The notes beneath the pieces are model-generated. The model was not told the DNA's origin, searched no databases, and saw only the letters and a program-made list of their open reading frames with translations. Shown in pieces: positions 24,706-34,196 of a stretch of DNA of 52,348 nt. The position numbers and the translations under genes were made by a program. Location of the stretch: contig CALODD010000063.1 of the NCBI GenBank assembly GCA_942491945.1, positions 1 to 52,348 on the forward strand. The letters run 5' to 3'. The DNA is from JAJDYQ01 sp942491945 (GTDB lineage Bacteria > Pseudomonadota > Gammaproteobacteria > JAJDYQ01). Each line of letters opens with the position of its first letter. Position 1 is the stretch's first letter.

Positions 24706-25659
24706 ATGATTCAAATATTATTGCAGACTAATGACAAGCGTATTCTCCTTGGGACTGAAGCCCTTAATAACTGGATAGATGAGGCTTCTGGGACTCTATG
24801 GATTGATTTGGATGGGTCTGATTTGGATGAAGAGTCCAGGATTTTTTCCAAAATTGATCTTCCAGCAGATTATTTAAGTGAAGCCCAAAAACCACGATTT
24901 CCCCCTCAGTTCGATACCACTGAGAATGGTTTTTATCTGCTACTTAAGCCTTTGTTGTTTACTTCAGTCGATATGGAATTTGATACGCAACAGTTAGCGA
25001 TATTCTATAAGCCTGGAGTCGTGCTGACTAGACACTCCAAGTTATCACCTTTCATTGATGAATTAATAGAAAAAGTATCAAACCATGAAGTGGATTTGAA
25101 TCCGCTTGATATTGCAGATCGCCTCATCAAGCGTTTAATTAAGCGATATGGTGACATCTTGCTCAGTTTAGAGAAACGTCTTGATGTGCTTGAAGACACA
25201 TTATTTGAGCATGGTGCTGATGAAGAACTTCAGGAGCTTGTCAGTTACAACACGTCGCTAAGAAAGATGCGGCGAATATTGAACTATCATCGTCATGTTT
25301 TTCAGCAAATGAATAAAGCCTTGTCTTCTGAAACCCCGGAATTTTCAGACAGCATGCAACAGCATTACGATATGGTAGATCGTTTTTTTACACTGGCTGA
25401 TATGTACCAGGGAATCATCAATGACTTAATCGAAGGTTATATCAGCCTGAGCAGTCATCATCTCAATCAGATTATGAAAGTCTTAACCATTGTAACCGTG
25501 ATATTTGTCCCATTGTCTTTATTGGTCGGCATATATGGAATGAATTTTGAATATATGCCAGAACTGAAGTTTCACTATGGCTATCCGCTACTAATTGGTG
25601 CCATGGTGACGATCGTGATGTCACTAATATTGATATTTCGGCGTATTAAATGGTTATGA
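24706..25659 (+). CDS. CorA-family divalent cation transporter
   Basis: The 317-residue product is a CorA/ZntB-type transporter. It has a long cytoplasmic N-terminal domain with a central helix-rich segment, then two C-terminal membrane helices. The selectivity motif GMN appears in LVGIYGMNFEYMPELKF between the two helices, and the protein ends with a short basic tail (FRRIKWL). It forms a pentamer in the inner membrane and carries Mg2+ or other divalent metals. Its last bases overlap the start of the zinc-protease-like gene (ATGA at 25656-25659), which suggests a joint transcript. CorA versus ZntB cannot be decided by eye. Confidence 0.9.
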   Translation: MIQILLQTNDKRILLGTEALNNWIDEASGTLWIDLDGSDLDEESRIFSKIDLPADYLSEAQKPRFPPQFDTTENGFYLLLKPLLFTSVDMEFDTQQLAIFYKPGVVLTRHSKLSPFIDELIEKVSNHEVDLNPLDIADRLIKRLIKRYGDILLSLEKRLDVLEDTLFEHGADEELQELVSYNTSLRKMRRILNYHRHVFQQMNKALSSETPEFSDSMQQHYDMVDRFFTLADMYQGIINDLIEGYISLSSHHLNQIMKVLTIVTVIFVPLSLLVGIYGMNFEYMPELKFHYGYPLLIGAMVTIVMSLILIFRRIKWL

Positions 25660-26150
25660 AAATCAAACTTTTATTTATTATTTTTACGACTATTTTTTTA
25701 GCCTCATCGACCGCGTATAGCAATGACAAGTTAACCATTGGCTGGATCGAGACAATTTCAATACTCCCCAGTGAATTTGAAATTGACGCAAAGATAGACA
25801 CTGGTGCAGATAATTCATCAATTGATGCAGGGCAGTGGGACCTGTTCGATAATCAAGGTGTGCAATGGGTACGTTTCTGGATCAGAAGCAATGATGGCCG
25901 GTCTCAAATGCTCGAAGCAGAATTTATTCGCTTTATAAAGATCAAGCGTAAAAAAGCGGATCCTGTGCAAAGACCTCTTGTCTATCTTGATCTGTGTCTG
26001 GCTGGAAGACGCAATACCGTCCCTGTAAGCCTTTCAGATAGAGCTAATTTTAAATATCGAATGCTCATAGGACGTAGTGTACTTAGAAGTGGCTTTCTAG
26101 TTGATTCTGCTCAGACTTATACTAGCAAAGCCTTATGTGAAGATAAATGA
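25656..26150 (+). CDS. RimB-like putative aspartic/zinc protease
   Basis: The product of about 164 residues has an N-terminal signal-like segment (LLFIIFTTIFLASSTAYS) and the retropepsin-like domain of the 'ATP-dependent zinc protease' family (PF05618). Key points are TIGWIETISI at the start, the catalytic-type IDTGADNSSID, and RMLIGRSVLRSGFLVD near the end. Members usually stand next to rimK-type glutamate ligases, and RimB was shown in Pseudomonas to be a protease linked with RimK. Here the rimK-like gene follows after 61 bases but is truncated. I prefer the ATG at 25656, overlapping the corA stop, over the one at 25650. The signal-like start suggests a periplasmic location, which differs from cytosolic members. 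Confidence 0.82.
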   Translation: MKIKLLFIIFTTIFLASSTAYSNDKLTIGWIETISILPSEFEIDAKIDTGADNSSIDAGQWDLFDNQGVQWVRFWIRSNDGRSQMLEAEFIRFIKIKRKKADPVQRPLVYLDLCLAGRRNTVPVSLSDRANFKYRMLIGRSVLRSGFLVDSAQTYTSKALCEDK

Positions 26151-26211
26151 ATTGCTCTCTTTATGAACCCCGAGCTCCTTTGTTCCCTCTAACTACATCA
26201 CTGGAATAATT

Positions 26212-26754
26212 ATGAAACTCGCCATTTTGTCGAGATCTCTGAAAGCCTACAGTACTCGCCGTCTAAAAGAAGCCGCTTTAGATCGAGGTATTAATGCGAA
26301 GGTACTGGATACACTTAAATTTGCTATCGACTTGAAGCGAGGGGAGCCAGACCTGTATTTTCGTCAGAAGCGGTTAACCGATTATGATGCGGTACTACCG
26401 CGTATCGGCGCATCTATTACCTACCACGGTACGGCTGTAGTAAGACAATTTCAGGAAATGGATGTTTTCTGTGCTAATACAGCGCACGGTATTGCCAACT
26501 CACGCGATAAGCTACGCAGCTTGCAAATACTTGCTCGCCATCATATCGGCATCCCTGAAACAACGTTTGTGCGAGACAAAAAGGACGTATTGCCCGCAAT
26601 TGAGAGAGTAGGTGGCGCACCAGTTGTCATCAAGCTAATAGAAGGCACCCAAGGTATTGGCGTGCTTCTTGCGGATACGGTAAAGAATACCGCCTTTGTA
26701 AGGGCCCCGCACGTTATTGTGCTGGACACGATAGCCACGAAATATTTGAATTGA
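26212..26754 (+). pseudogene. Truncated RimK-like alpha-L-glutamate ligase
   Basis: The frame begins as a normal RimK (MKLAILSRSLKAYSTRRLKEAA, VLPRIGASITYHGTAVVRQF, NSRDKLRSLQILA, VVIKLIEGTQGIGVLLAD). RimK adds glutamates to ribosomal protein S6 or other C-termini by an ATP-grasp mechanism. Homology stops near residue 158, at about 26685, inside the ATP-binding loop region. The remaining ~23 codons are antisense to a glutamate dehydrogenase fragment. About 140 residues with the metal-binding acidic residues are missing, so the product cannot work. The neighbours rimB and the AstE-like gene are the usual partners. Confidence 0.85.
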
Positions 26755-26916
26755 ATCGTCATCCTTACGTACTGGTACGGAGATTTCAACCTGGCGTTGC
26801 GGCCGGCTAAGGATATCAACGACTTCTACAGGAATTATTGATTTCTCTGCGGCACTGTATATCCTCTTAAGGGCATTCTCATAGATAGTTTCAATTTGTT
26901 TTGGCTGCTTCATCAT
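26686..26916 (-). pseudogene. 5' fragment of NAD-type glutamate dehydrogenase gene
   Basis: Read on the minus strand from the ATG at 26916, the frame gives an N-terminal Glu/Leu/Phe/Val dehydrogenase sequence: RPQRQVEISVPVRKDD, then IFRGYRVQHNNVRGPYKGGI. About 77 residues remain of more than 400. At 26685/26686 the sequence switches to the antisense of rimK. Both genes are cut inside conserved motifs, so this is a rearrangement junction, not a natural gene end. Confidence 0.85.
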
Positions 26917-27217
26917 CCCAATCCGATATTTATCGCTGGTTATACCTGCTCAGGTTATCTTGGGAGGATCGTCGCTCAGTCTTATTGCGTATAAAGCGAG
27001 CCGGATTCAGTAATTTATTGATCTGTTTGTGCTCAACCCACTCATTTCTAAGAGATACTTTCTGCGCATGTCTACCCGCTAGTCTAGCCTGCTAATCGCG
27101 GGTTTTATAGCTTTCTTTTTATCATGGTTCTGGCCTTGGCTACTACCCATGTTAGGCTCTTGATTTCTAAACTATTGCCTAGATCTATTATTCTGGGAAT
27201 TTAACGGGATTAAGCAT
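26917..27217. other. Non-coding stretch after the breakpoint
   Basis: I see no real gene here. A 64-codon plus-strand frame at 26901-27095 has no family resemblance and runs through the start of the gdhA fragment. CCCGC...GCGGG followed by TTTT near 27076-27113 could be a weak terminator, but its loop is long. Confidence 0.4.
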
Positions 27218-28189
27218 TTGTCACTGACGACTACACAACAATGCATACTACAGCAACGTAACCAGTTGGAAGGTATTTTATCGATACCCTTAAGGCAGTT
27301 ATCAGGCAGGTGTTCTGACGTATGGGGTACGGGGAAAAAATCTCTTAATAGTGCGCTACTGGAAGGCATGAAATCTATGCCGTATGCCCGTTCCTGCTAC
27401 TTGATGGATACCGACGGGAAGCAAATATCAGGTACAATTGAGAGAGACGGGCAGATTATCGACTTGGCTGGCAAAGACAGGTCTGATCGTCCTTACCTTA
27501 ACAAAGTACCGGTAGTCGATTTCCTTTTATCAGAATCATATATCAGTGACTACACTAGGAAACCCAGTATCACTGCGGTTCAGATTATTCGTGTTGAAGA
27601 TAAGCCAGTAGGCTTTGTTGCCGCTTTGTTTGACCTTAGGGATCTCCCACTTACCGCATCCCTCTATGACGAGCCTACTTGCTGGAGGCAATTGAAGGGT
27701 GACCCTTCAATCAGGGGTACGCTCTTTTACCAGCAAAGGACAGAAAGTATTATTGATCAACATATCGAAGACGTCATGGTGATCATGAGCGAATTGATCG
27801 CGGAGCGTGGTATCTTTCATGTAGATTTACATTTTTCCAGCAACAGGGCAATGGTTTGGCCCGCTAACGCACCATTCAACTATCATATTTTAACCGTAGA
27901 TGACTTGATGGATACTGATGTATGTCTGGCATACGAGATCACTTCATATCCTGATGATGCTCTTATTCCTCAAATCCAGATTGAAAATATATTGAAAGCG
28001 CTGATCGATTTGCGGTTCGCAGATGAAACAATCTATCTGCGTATAGGATCCATTAATATTTATAATGGTCTTGTTGGGCTGACATTTTCCTGCGATGGCT
28101 CCCATTATATGCACTACGAGGAATTTTTGGGGAAGAGTTTGGCTTTTTGGATAGGGGAGGCCCAGGCTGGGACATCTTTAATCCCATGA
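27218..28189 (+). CDS. PDC/Cache sensor-domain protein (paralog 2)
   Basis: The 323-residue product is a clear paralog of the gene at 22038-23195. It shares RSDRPYLNKV, FLLSESYISD, PSITAVQIIRV, LFDLRDLPLTASLYDEP, LKGDPSIRGTLFYQQRTES, and SINIYNGLVGLTFSCDGSHYMHYEEFL. It lacks the first ~60 residues of paralog 1. The start is TTG, without a strong Shine-Dalgarno; a start farther in is possible. It has no membrane segment or recognised output domain. It lies just beyond the rimK/gdhA breakpoint. The pair suggests duplication followed by insertion of the DNA between them, or transposition. Ligand and output unknown. Confidence 0.68.
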   Translation: MSLTTTQQCILQQRNQLEGILSIPLRQLSGRCSDVWGTGKKSLNSALLEGMKSMPYARSCYLMDTDGKQISGTIERDGQIIDLAGKDRSDRPYLNKVPVVDFLLSESYISDYTRKPSITAVQIIRVEDKPVGFVAALFDLRDLPLTASLYDEPTCWRQLKGDPSIRGTLFYQQRTESIIDQHIEDVMVIMSELIAERGIFHVDLHFSSNRAMVWPANAPFNYHILTVDDLMDTDVCLAYEITSYPDDALIPQIQIENILKALIDLRFADETIYLRIGSINIYNGLVGLTFSCDGSHYMHYEEFLGKSLAFWIGEAQAGTSLIP

Positions 28190-28238
28190 GTAGGATACGC
28201 AGCCATCGTTATTCACTTGTCTGTTTATGTCTAAGAGG

Positions 28239-29297
28239 CTAAATAATCGGTAATGGGTCAAATGCCGCCCCTGATGTATGTTCCATGTCAGTCTGAAAGT
28301 TCTCAATCTCGGTTGCTACTTTGGCGGGTGCTTCAAAACGTCCAATATGGAATAGGGCTTCTCCTTCATGCACCATGGGCTGATTACTGCGCCCAATAAT
28401 GATTCCGTTCGCATTAGCTATTACAGGAGTCTCTATGCCTGTTACGGGGTCAGCGATTAATGCCAATATCTGTTCATTCTTAACTCTATCGCCTAATTTA
28501 ACACCCGGTAGACACAAGCCACTAGATGGGGCACGAGTCCATATGCTTGATCGTGCAACAAAAGGCTCTAATGGTATTTTTTGTTTTTTTGTTGGCGGTA
28601 ACATTCCTGCAGAACGTAAGACTGATAGAACACCTTTGACGCCAGCTCGTATAGCGAGTTCGTCTAGTCGCAAGGCTTCACCGGCTTCGTAAAGCAGCAT
28701 GGTGACTCCAGCTTGTGTCGCTGATTCTCTTAAGGACCCATCTCTTAGGCTAGAATTAATCAGGACTGGGACGCCAAATGCATGAGCGAATTGTTCCGTC
28801 GTTGTATCTTCCAGATTGGCTCGAATTTGCGGTAAATTAGCACGCCCAACAGCACCTGTGTGTAAATCAATTCCGTAATTGCATCGACTGACAATTTCTT
28901 GCATGAAAACATGAGCAAGACGTGCAGCCATAGAGCCTGAAGGGCTGCCTGGGAAAGATCGATTCAGATCACGTTTATCCGGCAGATACCTTGAATGCTC
29001 CATGACCCCATACAAATTAACCATTGGCACGAGCAGTAAAGTACCCGATAAACGTTTTAGCGAAGATTGTGTTAATAAACGACGAATGATTTCAATACCA
29101 TTGAGTTCATCGCCATGAATCGCCGCGCTAATGAACATGGTTGGCCCTTCTTTTCGTCCATGTATTACATGGACGGGCATATTCATCGATGTGCCAGTAA
29201 AGAGCTGGGCGAGGTCGAGCTGGATTAGCTTCCTCTGTCCAGCCACAATCGAGTTGCCAGCGAACTCAAACGGATTTTGTGTCAATCTGGTACTCAT
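28239..29297 (-). CDS. Succinylglutamate desuccinylase/aspartoacylase-family deacylase
   Basis: The 352-residue product is an M14-like zinc enzyme of the AstE/AspA family. The zinc motif is AAIHGDELNG (H and E ligands), NLYGVMEHSRYLPDKRDLNRSFPG is the family substrate loop, and the third ligand is H in YGIDLHTGA. LLYEAGEALR carries the catalytic glutamate. The C-terminal ~100 residues form a small beta domain. Members of this group often sit beside rimK-type ligase genes; here the rimB and rimK fragment lie 2 kb away on the other strand. It probably hydrolyses an N-acyl amino acid or amide; the substrate is not known. It is divergent from the MscS-like gene. Confidence 0.85.
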   Translation of the reverse strand: MSTRLTQNPFEFAGNSIVAGQRKLIQLDLAQLFTGTSMNMPVHVIHGRKEGPTMFISAAIHGDELNGIEIIRRLLTQSSLKRLSGTLLLVPMVNLYGVMEHSRYLPDKRDLNRSFPGSPSGSMAARLAHVFMQEIVSRCNYGIDLHTGAVGRANLPQIRANLEDTTTEQFAHAFGVPVLINSSLRDGSLRESATQAGVTMLLYEAGEALRLDELAIRAGVKGVLSVLRSAGMLPPTKKQKIPLEPFVARSSIWTRAPSSGLCLPGVKLGDRVKNEQILALIADPVTGIETPVIANANGIIIGRSNQPMVHEGEALFHIGRFEAPAKVATEIENFQTDMEHTSGAAFDPLPII

Positions 29298-29442
29298 GAT
29301 TAATAATTATGTAGTAAATCTGGATATTCGTTATACCATAGAGTGAATGGGCAGGTATTAAGCGAATAGTCTGTTATACATATGGCCATACGTAAGCTTC
29401 AACTTTTGTGTGCAATAGACATACAACTCACGGATTCATCAC

Positions 29443-30771
29443 ATGGAATGGCTAACACTAGAACAGTTACAAGATATTACTAATACGTACTGGACAATCA
29501 TCGCAGTCAAAATTGCCGACCCATGGTTCTGGGCGCAATTTGCACTCATTGCCGGCGTTTTTATCCTGGCAAAATGGGTGCTTTCTCCATTATTAGAACG
29601 TTTAGTTAACTGGTTTTCTACCAAGACAGGTCGTTTCGGTAACCTTAATCGGTTGTTTACAGGTCTTAAGCAGCTGAATACTGTCATTGCATGGCTCCTA
29701 TTACAGTGGATCGCTATCGGTATCGTCGGCTTTATCCAGTGGCCTCATGCGGCATTAACTATAGTCGCCAGTTTATTGACTGCCTGGGTGATTATTAGAA
29801 TTTTAAGCTTTCTGATCCGAAATAAATCACTGGCAAGAATACTGGCATTATTTGCCTGGTCGATCGCAGCACTGAATATACTGGGAGCGCTGACTCCTGC
29901 AATGGAGCTCATGGATCAATGGGCACTTAATGTTGGCGCAGTAAAAGTCTCAATTCTAACGGCAATTAAAGCCTTGCTTGCCTTGTGGTTTGCGCTTTGG
30001 TTGGCCAGTAGTGCATCAACGTTTGTCGAGCGGCAATTAGGTCGCTCGGAAAGCATTACACCAGCAATGAGTGCATTAGCTGCAAAATTAACACGTATTA
30101 CGCTCATTCTAGTCGCAATATTGATCGCTTTATCTGCTGTCGGTATCGATTTGACGGCTTTAGCTGTCTTCTCGGGCGCACTTGGTGTTGGTTTAGGTTT
30201 TGGCCTGCAAAAAATATTTTCCAATCTGGTTAGTGGTGTCATTCTATTACTCGATAGATCGATCAAACCCGGGGATGTCATTACTCTTGGGAATACATTT
30301 GGATGGATCAATTACCTGGGTGCCCGCTATGTATCTGTCATTACCAGAGATGGTATTGAGCATCTCATACCGAACGAAGAACTAATCACGCAGCGTGTTG
30401 AAAACTGGTCATTTAGTAATGACCTGGTACGTCTGCGTGTGCCAGTTGGTATCTCATATAAATCAAACCCCAGGCAAGCTGCACAACTTTGTGTAGACGC
30501 AGCGATGGAAACAGACCGTGTTCTGCAAGATCCTGAGCCGCGTTGTAATGTAATCGGCTTTGGTGATAGCTCGGTTAACATGGAGCTGAGGATATGGATT
30601 GATGACCCAACCCAAGGTCGGGGTAATGTTGTCAATGATGTCTATTTGAATATCTGGGACAAATTCCATGAAGAGGGCATTGAAATACCATTCCCTCAAC
30701 GAGACCTACATCTACAGTCTGTACTTGGCGAGAAAGAAATCTCTATTCTCAAAGAAGAATGGAATAAATAG
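29443..30771 (+). CDS. MscS-family mechanosensitive channel
   Basis: The 442-residue product has about five or six membrane segments in its first 240 residues, then the MscS core. ALAVFSGALGVGLGFGLQKIFSNLVSGVILLLDRSIKPGD is the pore helix and beta-domain start, with its glycine/alanine pattern. LIPNEELITQRVENWS is the conserved beta-domain segment. The C-terminal part (ERPRC..., FHEEGIEIPFPQRDLHL) is typical. It releases solutes on hypo-osmotic shock. It starts a run of same-strand genes (marC-like, KefB-like, 7TM-transglutaminase, second MscS-like) with short gaps, probably one operon. Confidence 0.9.
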   Translation: MEWLTLEQLQDITNTYWTIIAVKIADPWFWAQFALIAGVFILAKWVLSPLLERLVNWFSTKTGRFGNLNRLFTGLKQLNTVIAWLLLQWIAIGIVGFIQWPHAALTIVASLLTAWVIIRILSFLIRNKSLARILALFAWSIAALNILGALTPAMELMDQWALNVGAVKVSILTAIKALLALWFALWLASSASTFVERQLGRSESITPAMSALAAKLTRITLILVAILIALSAVGIDLTALAVFSGALGVGLGFGLQKIFSNLVSGVILLLDRSIKPGDVITLGNTFGWINYLGARYVSVITRDGIEHLIPNEELITQRVENWSFSNDLVRLRVPVGISYKSNPRQAAQLCVDAAMETDRVLQDPEPRCNVIGFGDSSVNMELRIWIDDPTQGRGNVVNDVYLNIWDKFHEEGIEIPFPQRDLHLQSVLGEKEISILKEEWNK

Positions 30772-30789
30772 TTTTTCGGAAACCTTCAG

Positions 30790-31434
30790 ATGATGATCGA
30801 TAACTGGACAGAATATACCCGCTTTATAGTTGCCTTATTCGTGATATTAAATCCATTTTTCGTTGTACCTATCTATTTGGGATTAACCAAAGGGTACTCC
30901 ACGTTACAGCGTAATAAAGTGGTTTTAATGGCGTGTATAACTGTGTGTATCGTACTTGTACTGTCTGCTTTGGCAGGTGAAACATTACTCTTATGGATGG
31001 GTACTAGTCTTGGAGCTTTTCGTGTTGGTGGCGGGATCGTTCTTTTTCTGATGGCTGTGGCCATGTTACAGGCACAGCCGGATCCAGTACGCACAACTGA
31101 AACAGAACAAGAGGAAATAAAGCATCAAGAAGGGATAGCACTTGTGCCATTAGCGATTCCATTACTCGCTGGCCCAGGAGCAATTAGTTCTTCGATCATC
31201 GCTATGCAGCGATCCACTTCTGAATGGCATGGTCTGTTCATTATCTTAAGCATTGTTATCGTTTGCGTCATCTTATGGGGCCTTTTGCGTGTATCTCCCT
31301 GGTTAGAGAAGACACTCGGAGCGACGGGACTTAATGTGATTAACCGAATCTTTGGATTGATACTGGCGGCTATTGCTGTCGAAGTCACGAGTAATGGATT
31401 AAAGCAGTTGTTCCCGGTACTTGCGGGCGGGTAG
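30790..31434 (+). CDS. MarC family integral membrane protein
   Basis: The 214-residue product has six membrane helices and the UPF0056/MarC signatures FVILNPFFVVPIYLGLT near the start, FRVGGGIVLFLMAVAML in the middle and PLAIPLLAGPGAISSSI in the second half. The NP and PLA-PLLAGPG motifs are diagnostic. Function is unknown in spite of its name; MarC itself was shown not to be part of multiple antibiotic resistance. It lies 18 bases after the MscS-like gene and 10 bases before the antiporter gene, within the same operon. Confidence 0.92.
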   Translation: MMIDNWTEYTRFIVALFVILNPFFVVPIYLGLTKGYSTLQRNKVVLMACITVCIVLVLSALAGETLLLWMGTSLGAFRVGGGIVLFLMAVAMLQAQPDPVRTTETEQEEIKHQEGIALVPLAIPLLAGPGAISSSIIAMQRSTSEWHGLFIILSIVIVCVILWGLLRVSPWLEKTLGATGLNVINRIFGLILAAIAVEVTSNGLKQLFPVLAGG

Positions 31435-31444
31435 GACGTAAGTA

Positions 31445-32614
31445 ATGCATCTCGATCCAATTCTACCTACAGCAGTCGCCGCATTATTAGCTATTTTAAT
31501 TGTTGGCGTCATACTTACGCGATTGAAGCAACCGCACGTTCTGGGCTATCTGCTAACAGGCATACTCCTGGGACCACATGTCCTGGGTTTAATCACAGAC
31601 CAGGACTTTGTTTCCAGACTCGGTAATATCGGCGTGGTGCTTTTATTGTTCTTTATCGGCATGGAAGTTTCGCCAAAACGATTATTGGCCAGTTGGAAAA
31701 TCGCCGTTATCGGCACCATGGCTCAGATTGGGTTAAGCGTACTGGTGGTCTGGTTAATCGGGCTTTGGCTTGATTGGCCTTTATCTCGCAGTGTTCTACT
31801 CGGTTTTGTGATTAGCCTAAGCAGTACGGCCGTTGTATTGAAAATACTACAAGATCAAAACGAGTTAGATTCAGATACCGGGCAGAATGTTCTTGGCGTG
31901 CTGCTATTTCAGGATATGGCGATCATTCCAATGGTGATCATCATTGGCTTGATGTCGGGTACAGAACTTAAGCCAGTCGAGTTAGGGATGCAGGTTACTG
32001 GTGGTGTGGTAATGCTCTGGCTTGCTGGTTGGATCATGTTGAAAGAAACCGTTCATTTGCCACTCTCGAAATGGATCAGGCAAGATCGCGAGCTCCAGGT
32101 GTTTATGGCACTCAGCGTGTGTTTCGGACTGGCACTACTCACAGGCCTGATGCATTTATCGACGGCGCTAGGCGCGTTTGTCGGCGGCATGCTGGTCGGT
32201 GCAGCGAAAGAAACACAGTGGGTTCATCATAGTTTGGAACCATTCCGGGTACTATTTGTAGCGCTGTTTTTTGTTTCGATCGGCTTTTTGGTGGACTTGC
32301 AGTTTATAGTGACTGAATGGCAACAAATAGGGCTTTTGACATTCAGCGTGCTCATTGTAAATTTTTCTATTAATGCCGGTGTAATAAAACTACTCGGCGA
32401 TAGCTGGCCAGATAGTTTGTATTCTGGGGCATTGCTATCGCAGGTTGGTGAATTTAGTTTTGTTCTCGCCGGTGTCGGATTCCATAGTCAAATGATTAAT
32501 GATTACGGTTATCAATTAACGATCACGGTCATAGCAATCACATTAATTCTAAGTCCAGCACTGATTTCTACCGTAAAAATCTTTGCTTACCGCAAGAGTG
32601 AAATTGATCGTTAA
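31445..32614 (+). CDS. CPA2-family cation/proton antiporter (KefB-like, no RCK)
   Basis: The 389-residue product is the membrane domain of a KefB/RosB-type monovalent cation:proton antiporter. It has about 12 helices with GYLLTGILLGPHVLG, the KefB-like STAVVLKIL, LLFQDMAIIPMVI and the LSTALGAFVGGMLVG stretch. The C-terminal RCK/TrkA-N domain of KefB is absent, so it is a short form. ATG at 31445 and the stop at 32614 overlap the start of the transglutaminase-like gene by one base (TAATG), indicating tight coupling. Confidence 0.9.
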   Translation: MHLDPILPTAVAALLAILIVGVILTRLKQPHVLGYLLTGILLGPHVLGLITDQDFVSRLGNIGVVLLLFFIGMEVSPKRLLASWKIAVIGTMAQIGLSVLVVWLIGLWLDWPLSRSVLLGFVISLSSTAVVLKILQDQNELDSDTGQNVLGVLLFQDMAIIPMVIIIGLMSGTELKPVELGMQVTGGVVMLWLAGWIMLKETVHLPLSKWIRQDRELQVFMALSVCFGLALLTGLMHLSTALGAFVGGMLVGAAKETQWVHHSLEPFRVLFVALFFVSIGFLVDLQFIVTEWQQIGLLTFSVLIVNFSINAGVIKLLGDSWPDSLYSGALLSQVGEFSFVLAGVGFHSQMINDYGYQLTITVIAITLILSPALISTVKIFAYRKSEIDR

Positions 32615-34167
32615 TGTATAAAAACACTATCATTGGATTGATACTCATAGCATCTGTACTTTTGATAGTCAGATTTTACGTAGTTGGTATCACTGATCCA
32701 ATTGATGATACAAGTTGGAAAGTAACGTTACACTATGAATTTAAAACGAAATCCAATACAGCATCGGTCAACATAGGCTTGCCCTACGAAACACCACATA
32801 TCAAATTAGTATCTCATCAGTTCAGTTATGATGGGCTAGGTTTAAAACGTCAAACGGGCACTTCGGTCGATCATGGTGCTCAATTTTATGCGAATGAACC
32901 GGGCGAGTATTCACTTACACAGATATATGAAATCAAGACAAGTCAAACACCCCGTTTTTATACCGCAAAATTCAATTCGATCTTGAAGCAAAATATACAT
33001 TCTGAATACACACAGACTTTTGGCGAATCCAATATAGCTTCTTACCACAAGATACTTAGCCACTTGCAAACAGACACCCTCAATAGAGAGCAAGTTGTTG
33101 ATACGGTTTATAGGTATATATTGAATTTACGTACATCCCTTCCCGATGAGAAAGTTGATGCTTCCGATGAGCCTGAGAAGCTATCGATCAACTCGCGAGA
33201 TAAAGCGATTTATATGTTAGATCTCCTTCGCATGAATGATACCCCGGCACGATTGATCACTGGCATCGTGCTGCAAGACGATCCCGTGGTTGATTTAGAA
33301 TATTGGGTAGAAGCGTATCTAAATGGGCAATGGCGTTCCTATCATCCTGCCTCGGGATATCGAGACGCATTACCGACTCACTACCTGGCGCTCTATAAAG
33401 GAAATGAAGAGTTTGTCACGACGAACGATATAACGGAAAGCCAATTATCGTTGGAAATCGAGAAAGGGGCGGGTAGTTTACTATCGCGTTCATTGGATCA
33501 ATCCGAAAAGAGCTGGCTGGATTTTATGAATGTAAATCGTCTATCAGCAGAAGTTAGGCAACAATTATCTCTATTGTTGTTACTCCCGCTAGGAGCACTC
33601 TTTACTTCATTTGTCCGACAAATTCTGGGCATTCATAGTTATGGGGTTTTTACGCCAACAATGTTGGCACTCGCAATTGTGTATACAGATATCGTCACAA
33701 CGTTACTGGTTTTAGGTGTGACAGTACTAGCGGTTTACCTTGGTAGACCTGCTTTTGAAAAATCTATCAGCCGGACACCCAGACTATCAATTATCTTTAC
33801 TTTCGTTGCCGTGAGCATGGTAATGGGTATTTCATTGCTTGATGTATTTGGTTTTGAAGTGTCTGGGCATTTAGTATTATTACCCATCGTGATCATTGCA
33901 TCGCTCATTGACCGTTTTTTCAGCACAATTGAGGATCATGGAACTCAGATTGCGATGATACGATTATTCTGGACTCTCCTCATTGCGATATGCATATTGC
34001 CAATATTGGCATTAGATTGGCTCGGCTATCAGCTCTTATCGCTACCGGAACTGCATCTGTATACAGCAGCAATTTTATTGTTACTTGCCAGCTATAAAGG
34101 GAATAAATTGAGTGATATTTCAGTATTTACAATTCTGAATGAGTCACGTTATACGAAAGATAAATAG
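32614..34167 (+). CDS. Inactive transglutaminase fused to 7TM domain
   Basis: The 517-residue product has one N-terminal membrane anchor, a periplasmic domain of about 270 residues of the 'inactive transglutaminase' type, and seven C-terminal membrane helices from residue about 305. The family is named for loss of the transglutaminase catalytic Cys. Genes of this class are usually found with rimK-like ligases and rimB-like proteases, which fits the broken rim locus upstream. LDLLRMNDTPARLITGIVL and YWVEAYLNGQWRSYHPASG are the transglutaminase-core remnants. The molecular role is unknown; it is thought to act with the amino-acid-ligase system. Confidence 0.85.
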   Translation: MYKNTIIGLILIASVLLIVRFYVVGITDPIDDTSWKVTLHYEFKTKSNTASVNIGLPYETPHIKLVSHQFSYDGLGLKRQTGTSVDHGAQFYANEPGEYSLTQIYEIKTSQTPRFYTAKFNSILKQNIHSEYTQTFGESNIASYHKILSHLQTDTLNREQVVDTVYRYILNLRTSLPDEKVDASDEPEKLSINSRDKAIYMLDLLRMNDTPARLITGIVLQDDPVVDLEYWVEAYLNGQWRSYHPASGYRDALPTHYLALYKGNEEFVTTNDITESQLSLEIEKGAGSLLSRSLDQSEKSWLDFMNVNRLSAEVRQQLSLLLLLPLGALFTSFVRQILGIHSYGVFTPTMLALAIVYTDIVTTLLVLGVTVLAVYLGRPAFEKSISRTPRLSIIFTFVAVSMVMGISLLDVFGFEVSGHLVLLPIVIIASLIDRFFSTIEDHGTQIAMIRLFWTLLIAICILPILALDWLGYQLLSLPELHLYTAAILLLLASYKGNKLSDISVFTILNESRYTKDK

Positions 34168-34196
34168 ACCGTTTAAACAGTTACAGATTGAGGCAG

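Noticed and set aside
26901..27095. 64-codon plus-strand frame beyond the rimK/gdhA junction
   Set aside because: It overlaps the start of the gdhA fragment on the other strand, has no recognised motif and unusual composition.
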